Source: Leuctra nigra (Eukaryota; Arthropoda; Insecta; Plecoptera; Leuctridae). Taken from it: a DNA stretch of 64,000 bases. Each line of letters opens with the position of its first letter. The stretch's first letter is position 1. Where the stretch lies: contig OW203765.1 of the NCBI GenBank assembly GCA_934045905.1, positions 15,253,409 through 15,317,408 of the forward strand, given 5' to 3'. Below, in pieces: positions 55,080 to 64,000 of the stretch. The notes under the pieces are model-generated. The model ran no database searches. It was given only the letters and a program-made list of their open reading frames with translations, and was not told the DNA's origin. The position numbers and the translations under genes were made by a program.

Positions 55080-55929
55080 AATAATAATAATAGCGGGTTG
55101 TCTACAGCTCTAAGCCGGCCGTTTCCCGCACTCCAGACGCCACCTCTCTCTGTCCGTCCAGTCAGCATCACCAATTCCTCTTCTTGACATGTCCAGCAGC
55201 ACCTGTTTCTTCCAATCCTCTTCTGGTCGCCCTCGTCTTCTTCTACCAGGAGGTAACCAAGACTCTAATCTTTTTGGCCACCTCTGAGGTTCCATGCGCT
55301 GAACATGCCCATACCAAACAAGTCTATTTGTTTCTATACAATTAACCACCGTCTTTTCTACTCCCATCCGTCTTCTTATCTCCTCATTCCTCACGTGCTC
55401 TAATCTTGAGACTCCACAACTCCTTCTTAAGAAATCCATTTCCACTGCAAGCAGCCTTTCTCTATCCCTCTGCGTCATCTCCCACGTTTCTGCACCATAC
55501 AGAAGTATGCTTTGAACTATCGTCTGGTATATTCTTTTTTTTGTGGTTTTACCTACACTCCCGGACCAGATTAACGAATTGAGCTTCTGTATTGCCTGTC
55601 TCGCCTGACCAATACGACAGGATATCTCTCTCCTACTGTTTCCTTCTTTATCAATTACAGTTCCCAAGTACTTATATTGCTCACACACCTCGATACACTG
55701 TCCATTCAAATCCAAGCCCTCTCCAAACTCCTTGCCAACCACCAGATATTTCGTCTTTGTAACGCTGATTCTTAATCCAGCCTCCTCATATGCATCATTA
55801 AGCTTCCTCAGCATAAAATCAATGTCATACTCATCTGAGGCCATTAATATCTGATCATCAGCAAAGAGGAGAGTATGAAGAAGTTCACCACCAACGTCAA
55901 TTCCCATGCCCCTGCATTTCCTCTGCCAC
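55080..55929 (-). mobile_element. 5'-truncated RTE-like LINE inserted in the CR1-type ORF2
   Basis: The minus-strand frame from 55907 to 55110 encodes the last 265 residues of a reverse transcriptase: HTLLFADDQILMASDEYDID at the start, the YKYLGTVID thumb region, and a basic GRRRRGRPEEDWKKQ end. The TGTTGCTAAGAT target repeat stands on both sides (55068-55079 and 55930-55941). The ATAATAATAAT at its plus-strand left is its 3' simple-repeat tail. Related to the fragment at 5536-5960. Confidence 0.88.
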
Positions 55930-56022
55930 TGTTGCTAAGATCTGATCGCAATAATTCTAGAGGAGGTGGTGTGGGGATATATATCAAGCAAACAATAAGA
56001 CACGCGATCAAAACAGATATTG

Positions 56023-56100
56023 AAGTTGAAGAAGAAGAAGAAGAAGAAGAAGAAGAAGAAGAAGAAGAAGAAGAAGAAGAAGAAGAAGAAGAAGAAGAGG
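56023..56100 (+). repeat. GAA microsatellite within ORF2
   Basis: A run of about 25 GAA/GAG triplets that would encode polyglutamate, not part of normal endonuclease domains. Confidence 0.9.
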
Positions 56101-59100
56101 AAGAAAACGATACAGGCAGAAAACTAGAATATTTATGGATTAAGATTAGCCTAAAACAGAAAAAGATTGCCGTGTGTGTAGTCTATCGGCCACCTGAAAA
56201 TTGCTACACTAATGTCAGTATTTTAGAGAAACAGCTTTCGACACTTCAAGGATTGGTTGATAATATAATTCTAATTGGGGATATGAACATTGATCTCTTG
56301 AATTCTGCAGAACCAAATAGCAAGTATCTCATTAAATTCATGAAAAAGTTTAAATTAAATCAAATCATTCAAGTTCCCACAAGAATAACAGAAGAAGAAG
56401 TTCAACAACAGGATGGAAGTATTGTTAGTCGAGTCCAAACCTCCACTCTTATTGACCATATCTATGTTCAGGATGAGGACTCAGTAGTCAGCACCAAAGT
56501 ATTAGACATATCAAAAATCATAGATTCGCGTGGAAAGCCAGTTACTGATCACTGTCTAGTATCTTGTACATTAGTTTACAGGAAACCAAAAAGGGAGGTT
56601 CGAAAGATTACTTTTAGAAACTACAAGAAAATTAATCCCCAGGAATTGAAAAATGTTTTGAACAGCATTGACTGGAATATTGCAGATGGTGAAGATGATA
56701 TTAATATAAAGCTAAAAATACTTAACGACAATTTACAATATACTGAGAATAAGCTAGCCCCGATCAAGGAATTTACAACCAATAAACCGAAATGTCCATG
56801 GATTACCGATAACATTCAGAATATGTGCAAGCTCAAGTCAAAAGCACTTTTGAAGTTCAAAAGAAGGCCATCTGCAGCTAATTGGCAATATTATTGCCAT
56901 GTTAGAAATTACATAACAATAGCAGTGAAGAGAGAGAAAAGATCATTCATGAGGAAAGAAATACAAGCAAATGTAGGCAATTCTGCATTCTTATGGAAGA
57001 AACTTCAAGAGTGGGATATCCACAGTTCGAAAAAGCCAAGACAAATAATTCCTGAAACTAGCTTAGCCGGATTTGATAAATGACTATTATGTTGATTCAA
57101 TACCAAATTCTTTAATTGCTTCAAATATAATTGATCAATACAAGAACAACACTCACACTGTTACGTCAAAAAATGCCTTTGAGCTCAGAGCAGTTAGTAC
57201 AGAAGAAATAGTTGATCAATTGAGGAAAATTAAGACCAAAGCAACAGGCATTGATAATATAAATATCAATACATTACTTCTATGCATGCCAAACTGTTTA
57301 AATGCTATACACAGTATTGTGAATCTGTCTCTTGTTTCTGGAATATTTCCTGATCTATGGAAAGAAGGAGTAATAACACCTTTGCCAAAATGCTCGCATC
57401 CAAAACAATTCAAAGACCTTAGACCCATAAGTATTCTCACTACAATGTCCAAAATACTTGAAAGAATTGTTGTGAAACAACTGACTGCATACCTAGAAGA
57501 ACTGAAATTATTATCCAATAGTCAGTCAGGATTCAGAAAAAATCGAGGGACAACATCAATACTCCTAGATGTAACTGATGAAGCGATCAAGGGAATGGAG
57601 AAGAAAATGGTTACAAGTCTTATGCTATTAGATTTTACAAAAGCTTTTGACTCAATCAACCATGAACTCTTACTGGCTAAACTCACATATCTTGGAGTGG
57701 GAGAGATGACAATTAAATGGTTTGCAAGTTACCTCACCGGACGTCAACAACGGGTAAAATTATCAGCTAATAACGTATCAATGCCGAGGAAAAATAGAAC
57801 AGGAGTACCACAGGGTTCAAGTATAGCTCCACTCCTGTTCATAGTTTACACAACTGATATCGATGAGAGTGTGAAACACTGCAAAATACACAAATTTGCA
57901 GATGATACCCAGCTTCTATATACCTTTCGCCCTCAAGATCTAGCTGCAGCGCAAGAGAAAATAAACGAAGATCTTCAGTCTATTGCTGCATGGAGTGAAA
58001 GTCAAGGACTTTTCTTTAAACACTTCGAAGACAGTATCAATGATTATAGGGAGCAAATGTAAACGAATCAAAATACTTAATAGCGAGTTTAAACTAAATA
58101 TAAATGGTTGTACAATTCCCATTTCAGAAACTTCAAGGAATTTAGGTTTAATCATGGATAGCCAAATGACATACACAGATCATATTCAGAAAGCAAACAG
58201 CAAAGCTTACGGCAAACTACGAACATTGCAAAAATTTAAACAAATCCTGACCAGGTCAACAAAAACAAAGCTCGTTGAGGCACTTATAATATCAAATTTA
58301 AATGACTGCGACATCGTTTACGAATCATGCATTTCAAAGAAAGATATAGGACGTGTTCAGAAAGTCCAGAATTCTTGTGCCAGGTTTATATTCAATATTA
58401 AGAGAAGACACCATATAAGTCCCTACATTCAGAAACTTCATTGGTTGAAGATGGAAGCAAGAAGGAATCTTCACTTGACATGCGCAACGCACAAGATACT
58501 GTTAACAGGAGAACCTAAATATTTGAATGATAAGTTAAGAAGAAGACAAGATATTCACGGAAGAGATACGCGGTCCAAAGAAAAGCTCGACTTTGGCACT
58601 CATCGAGGTACAAAATTTAAGAATTGTTTTTCATATTCAGCCTCGGTAGCGTATAATGCAACAACTAGGGAAGAGCAGACATTAAGTTTAATACCATTCA
58701 AGACACTAGTCAAGAACAAACTCACGCTAATTCAAGAACAAGAATTCAAGAACAAGAAGTAATGTGCATTGGAAGACAACAATAAAGATCACACACATCC
58801 TGCTGAGAATGTTTTTTCAGTGGTTTTCCCTCAGCTAAAAAAAGCATATGCTTATATGTTCTTCCAATATTACCACTGACATTGAAGCACAACTATATGT
58901 ATAATGACTTTTATGAATAACTTAAGAAGAAATGGGTAAACGGTGAAGAGGTGAAGCAGCTGAAGAGAAGAGATGGATGTATGGAAGATCAACGACTCGA
59001 TTGTTGAATACAGACCAATTGTGTACCTATTTTATGTGCTCAATAAATAACATTATTATTATTATTATATTAGAAGGATATCTTTTCATAATTTGATCAT

Positions 59101-59193
59101 GACTGAGGGAAATCATGAAAAGTTGTCAAATAATTACTAACTATTTATAGAACACTATTATATTATGGAAGTATATCATTATGGTATATATTA

Positions 59194-61548
59194 TCCCAGA
59201 AAAAACACTCCGTGTAAAAATACCAGCCAAGTCTCTTTAACTATAAAAAAAAATAGAAGAAATCTAAAAATTCAGCACTGAAAAGGAGTGATATCAAAAA
59301 AGGAGCCAAGTCAACGAATTTTCCAAATTTTAATCGTACCATTGAAATAAAAATATCAACCCCCGAGAAATACTTAAAAAAAGGACTTGGCGCATCGTTT
59401 TTTTAAAGACACTTTTCTATCCTAAAAGTATAGGAAGAACTCTACAAGTATATTTTCCTGAGTATATCACATTCATTATCGACGAATCATACTACGTTTT
59501 AATATAACTAGTACTCTTACCTACTGGCAGTTTTGGTATTTTGTCAATATTCAGAGGAAATAAACGGATAAACGAATAACGAATAAACGGAAGCGGCCTA
59601 GTCTATTCGTTATTGCCACTATTTCTAGGGTCATATTAATCAATCATACTTCTCAATATCGTGACTGAGGGAAATAGCGAAAGCGCTCATTACAAGAAGG
59701 CCGTCAATGAGATTTGTATAAGTGACTAGTGCACTGAGCCATGCTGCTCAAATAATTACTGACTAGATTTTTATCTAAAGTAATACGTTATGTAATTTAT
59801 GAATTTTTTTAGTATAAAATGTTAATTAATAGCAATTAATTACACGGCGAGAAGGTTCAAAGTATAATGCTGTAGTAGGTATGTTGATGTACCTACAAAA
59901 CTATAGGTACCTACCAATCACAAACACAACTGTTCTGTATTTATTGCTTGTAAGACAATGCTATGTTTCTTTGCGTACTTATATTTAAATTTAAAATATT
60001 TTACAGAATGTTCAATATTTAATTTGAAAGTTTTGTCCCAATTTTTCTAGGCATTTCTGAACTACGTAGTATGTGAGTGGCATAAGCTTAAGAATAGAAA
60101 AATGTCTTTAAAAAAACGATGCGCCAAGTCCTTTTTTTAAGTATTTCTCGGGGGTTGATATTTTTATTTCAATGGTACGATTAAAATTTGGAAAATTCGT
60201 TGACTTGGCTCCTTTTTTGATATCACTCCTTTTCAGTGCTGAATTTTTAGATTTCTTCTATTTTTTTTTATAGTTAAAGAGACTTGGCTGGTATTTTTAC
60301 ACGGAGTGTTTTTTCTGGGATATCACTTCTTTTGTTAGTTTATTCATACAGCTTGTAGCACATGTCCGAGCAGGGACTAATTTCTTTAAAAAAATACGCC
60401 TCAACCGATTTGGTTACTATGAAAAGTTGCGTTTGGTATAAGATGAAAATGATTATCCAAGAAGAATAGCTTAAGTTTCGTTATAATCGATCCAGCCGTT
60501 TTCGATACATGACGTCACTTCCGGTTTTGAAATAGCGGCCGAATTCCGGTATAGGTAATAAGAAAACAATCTAGTTTTATCTAGTTGATACCTTCATGAA
60601 CGACCATCTGAATTCCTAATCCCTATATTTCCGTAAAATCGGTCATGCCGTTTGTAATATATGACGTCACTTCTGGTTTCATTTAGTGGTTCCTGCCGCC
60701 ATTTCCGGTACCATTAATTTATTTATTCATTTTTCACAATTGATTTTTCAAATAAATAGCAGAATGAATACGCAGGAGCTAGTTCAGTTGCAATCGGTAC
60801 AGGCGTTTTAGATATATGACGTCACTTCCGGTTTCAGGAATGGCGGCCGAGAACACTGCTACCTTGAATATATAAATTGTATTGTCTATGTTACAATGTA
60901 AGTTAATTATGTATGTATTTTAAGTATAATTTGTTGAAATAAGTTAAATATTGCGTATTTATGACGTCACTTCCGGTTTAGAAAATAAGAAAATAATTTT
61001 TTTTTTATTGATACTTCATATAAATGACCATCTAAATCGAATGGCGCTAATTTCGTTCTAATCGGTCCAGACGTTTTTGAGTTATGACGTCACTTCCGGT
61101 TTCAAAATGGCGGCTTCCGGTTGGTTTTATAAAAAGGCACCTCAGACGCCAAAAGTGCACATGTGGTAAAAATTTCAGGTCGATCGGTTCAGCCGTTTAG
61201 GCTGTGGCGGTGATAGCGACGTTTCGTGATATCATCAGAATCATCATCATCTTCAGAATCAGAAAGTGGTGTAATTTCACTGTTTTCTCGGTCCTCTAGC
61301 GCGCAAATGGCATAACCTATTGTTCCCAAATTTGGTATATGTAGTGAAGTGGGCCGTAGCTCGAAATTAAGATATTTCGCAACAATGTGAGATTTACCAA
61401 TTTTGAGATCCAGTAGGCCGAAAATGCCATGTTGTTGCTTACAGTAAAAGTGTTTGGTCTGCTCCTCAGTTTATTAGGCATTTACGGTATGTTGAGTGAC
61501 TGTGAGTGTATAGTACGACTTGGCTGGGTGGAGCGACCGCTCCACTAG
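59194..61548 (+). mobile_element. Second H2 Helitron-like element, nested
   Basis: Starts TCCCAGAAAAAACACTCCG and ends GTGGAGCGACCGCTCCAC then CTAG at 61548. It has inverted ~218-bp segments (59194-59410 and 60104-60322) and a 3' part like that of the outer element. Flanking GGTATATATTA and ATACCATTATATGGTATATA belong to the outer copy's spacer. Non-coding. Confidence 0.75.
60510..61100. repeat. CRE/ETS-like motif array in inner H2
   Basis: TGACGTCA starts at 60510, 60662, 60817, 60962 and 61085, nearly always continuing CTTCCGG, and several are followed by a GGCGGC word. Spacing is 123-155 bases. These are exact palindromic CREB/ATF sites abutting ETS cores. Confidence 0.85.
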
Positions 61549-62293
61549 ATACCATTATATGGTATATATAATTATGGTTTTAATAGTTGTTCAATGTGAA
61601 TTCACTGTGTACTTTGTGAAATGTATTGTTATAAAATGAGGATTAATAGAAATGTATTTCATTGTGAGAAGGTATAACGCATGAGACTTAATTATGTTGA
61701 CCACGAAACAATAATATGAAGATAACTATTGTATATTTATTACAAATATAGGCAACAAGTTTCATCGCGTACATATTCAAATAGAAAATATTTTACATTA
61801 GGTATGTAGGTTTAATATGTAATTAAAAGTTGTGTCCCTATTATTCTAAAAATTCTAAATGACGGTTGTATATAAATGGCATATGCTTATGAATAGAAAA
61901 ATGTCTTTAAAAAAACGATGCGCCAAGTCCTTTTGTAAAGTATTTCTCGGTGTTTATACTTTTATTTCAAAGATACGATTAAATATTTGGAAATGTCATT
62001 GACTTGGCTCCTTTTTTGATATCACTCCTTTTCGGTGTTGATTTTTTTTTAAGTAAAGAGACTTGGCTGCCTTTTTTACACGGAGTGTTTTTTTCTGGGA
62101 TATCACTTCTTTTGTTAATTTATTCATACAGCTTGTAGCACATGTCCGAGCAATGACTAATTTCTTTAAAAAAATACGCCTCAACCGATTAGGATAGGTA
62201 CTTAGAAAAGTTGCGTTTGGTAAAAGATTAAAATGATTATCCAAGAAGAATAGCTTAAGTTTCGTTTCAATCGGTCCAGCCGTTTTCGTTATA

Positions 62294-63375
62294 TGACGTC
62301 ACTTCCGGTTTTGAAATAGCGGCCAAAAATAATGTCGTCTTGAATTCATAATTATTAGTCCTACACATTTCCAAAATTTGGTTGCAATTGGTACAGCCAT
62401 TTTCGATATATGACGTCATTTTCGGTTTTGACAATGGCGGCCGAAAGTAATGTCGTCTTTATTTCATAATTATATTAGTCCGACATAATTATAAATTTTG
62501 GTTGCAATCGGTACATCCGTTTTCGATATATGACGTCACTTCCGGTTTTAACAATGGCGGCCGAAATTAATGTCGTATTGAATTCATAATTATAAGTCCT
62601 ACACAATTCCAAAATTTAGTTGCAATCGGTACAGCCGTTTTCGATATATGACGTCACTTCCGGTTTTAGAAAATGGCGGCCGAGAGCACTGCAACCTTGA
62701 ATTTATAATTATTTACAATGTATGTTTACTAAATATCTATTTAAAAGTATAGTGGTGAATTTAGTGTCATTTAGAATATTAATGACGTCATTTAGCATTT
62801 TTATGACGTCATTTCCGGTATAGGTAATAAGAAAACAATCTAGTTTTATCTAGTTGATACTTCATGAATGACCTTCTAAATTCAATAGCGCTCATTTCCG
62901 TAAAATCGCTCATGCCGTTTTCAATATATGACGTCACTTCCGGTTTCATTTAGTGGTTCCTGCCGCCATTTTCGGTACCGTTAATTTGTATATTCATTTA
63001 TCTCAATTGATTTTTCAAATAGATTTCAGAATGAATAGACAGAAGCTAGTTCAGTAGCAATCGGTACAGGCGTTTTCGATGTATGATGTCACTTCCGGTT
63101 TCAGGAATGGCGGCCGAGAACACTGTGTATTGAAATTATAATTTTGTATTGTCTATGTAACAATGTAAGATAATGATATGTGTATTTAAAGTATAATTTG
63201 ATGAAATAATCTAAATATTGCAAATTTATGACGCCACTTCCGGTTTAGAATATAAGAAAATTATATTTTTAAGTAACATTCTTCATATAGATGACCATCT
63301 AAATCAAATGGCGCTAATTTCATTCTAATCGGTCCAGCCGTTTTTCATATATGACGTCACTTCCGGTTAAAAAAT
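62294..63375. repeat. CRE/ETS-like motif array in outer H2
   Basis: TGACGTCA starts at 62294, 62411, 62531, 62649, 62783, 62814, 62929 and 63352; near matches lie at about 63084 and 63230. Between the sites the phrase CGGTACAGCCGTTTTCGATA recurs, so a ~120-bp unit was tandemly amplified. Confidence 0.85.
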
Positions 63376-63503
63376 GGCGGCACAATAAATCACAAGAGGC
63401 AAGGTATCATCAGACGCCAAAAGTGCATATGTGGTAAAAATTTCAGGTTGATCGGTTCAGCCGTTTAGGCTGTGGCGGTGACAGCAACTTTTTCGGGAAT
63501 CAG

Positions 63504-63534
<31 letters not shown>

Positions 63535-63840
63535 TGAAGAAGAAGAAGAAAGCGGTGCAATTTCACGATTTTTATTGCCCTCTAGTTCGAAAACGGCATG
63601 ACTAATTGTTGTCGCGTGATGTATGTGTTGTCAGGTGGGCCATAGCTCAAAATTAAAACATTTCACAACAATGTGAGACTTTCCATTGTTGAGATCCAGT
63701 AGGCCGAAAATGCAGTGTTGTTGTTTACAGTAAAAGTAGTTGGTCTGCTCCTCATTTATATTTATATTGATATTTACGGTATGTAGAGTGATTGTGAGTG
63801 TACGGTACGACTTGGCTGAGTGGAGCGACCGCTCCACTAG

Positions 63841-64000
63841 ATTTTATCGGATGGTGCCATCAAATCTTGAGCAATCGTTCCGTTTCAATCGAATACCGAT
63901 TTTACATTGGCCAAGTGTACGTACTGTACCAACATGGCTGCGTGGTGCTAACGCGCCATTAGATTTTGTCAATGAGGTGGCAGTATTAATATAAAAATGA
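63841..64000 (+). promoter_or_regulatory. Upstream region of a predicted fifth HYD1 gene
   Basis: GATGGTGCCATCAAATC, CGAATACCGATTTTACATTG, CATGGCTGCGTGGTGCTAAC and TTTGTCAATGAGGTGG match the upstream region of copies B-D in order. In copy D the ATG is about 327 bases after the CGAATACCGATT word, which would place an exon 1 roughly 220 bases beyond the right edge. Confidence 0.65.

Larger units (their letters stand above)
54881..58762 (+). pseudogene. CR1/Jockey-type ORF2 endonuclease/reverse transcriptase (disrupted)
   Basis: Endonuclease motifs: LNVRVLNNGFDQ, the glutamate in CMTETWL, GDMNIDLL and TDHCLVS. Reverse-transcriptase motifs: LLDFTKAFDSINHELLL, GVPQGSSIAPLLF, and the catalytic FADDTQLL. 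A 850-bp minus-strand LINE insertion splits it at 55080-55929; on removal the frame continues across the duplicated target. Other damage: a GAA microsatellite expansion coding a Glu run (56023-56100), a frame change near 57075 and another near 58010. The 3' end has AATAAATAACATTATTATT at about 59043. The ORF follows ORF1's TGA in the same frame. Dead copy. Confidence 0.85.
52699..63840 (+). mobile_element. H2 Helitron-like composite insertion, 11.1 kb
   Basis: The unit flank reads GAGTAAGCGTAGA, then the element starts TCCCAGAAAAAAACACTCCG. It ends with the hairpin GTGGAGCGACCGCTCCAC and CTAG at 63840, after which the flank resumes ATTTTATCGGATGGTGCC. The empty version occurs near 19912 and 27105 (GTAAGCGTAGACTTCATCGG). 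Inside the 5' part is a ~200-bp segment (52699-52897) repeated inverted at 61903-62100. No Rep/helicase is visible. Its 11-kb size comes from a CR1-type LINE and a second H2 copy inserted in it. Confidence 0.7.

Overview
This is an arthropod-type eukaryotic window: AT-rich, split genes with GT-AG introns, and very dense in transposons (RTE- and CR1/Jockey-type LINEs, Helitron-like elements, many hAT-type and foldback MITEs, tRNA-derived Pol III repeats, a decayed Polinton-type polymerase). Style of repeats and LINEs suggests an insect, perhaps a hemipteran, but no gene here fixes the species.

Host genes. Two paralogous leucine-rich-repeat (LRR) genes lie at the left: the last exon of one (1336-2244) and a two-exon gene (9947-14031). 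To their right is a same-strand tandem family of four two-exon genes (17014-18405, 20318-22811, 30292-35059, 48568-51541). Each appears to encode two ADP-ribosyltransferase-fold domains of the HYD1 type (LYHYT ... VYFT), one per exon, followed by a G/S/T/P-rich tail of 36-residue repeats whose number varies from three to four. All four share the same phase-1 intron position and a conserved upstream region with GATA-like boxes and a TCAGT initiator. An orphan upstream region at about 4.1-4.5 kb follows the first LRR gene, and another at the right edge (63.84-64 kb) predicts a fifth gene just outside the window. The duplicated unit therefore seems to have been LRR gene plus HYD1 gene at the left, then HYD1 gene alone. 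A decayed coding segment sits downstream of copies A, B and D.

Mobile layers. 4.9-9.4 kb: hAT MITE inside a LINE fragment, then an apparently intact RTE-like LINE with target duplications. 9.4-13.1, 23.4-25.0, 27.2-28.7, 41.2-42.3 and 44.5-45.2 kb: members of a Helitron-like family (called H1 here) ending in a hairpin plus CTAG. 25.4-27.0 and 28.8-29.7 kb: TIR elements. 36.9-41.2 kb: minus-strand Polinton-type fragments with zinc fingers and the N-terminal part of a protein-primed DNA polymerase B. 42.3-46.5 kb: a long inverted-repeat element, itself carrying a hAT element in one arm and an H1 copy in the centre. 52.7-63.84 kb: an 11.1-kb insertion (family H2) that contains a CR1/Jockey-type retroelement, which contains an RTE-like 3' fragment, and also a second complete H2 copy. 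The H2 3' portions carry thirteen exact TGACGTCA octamers, mostly followed by CTTCCGG.

How it works together: the paralogous units act as internal controls. Comparing filled and empty copies gives exact insertion boundaries for several mobile families. The HYD1-type family is the most likely undescribed host system; its biochemical activity is not established by the sequence.
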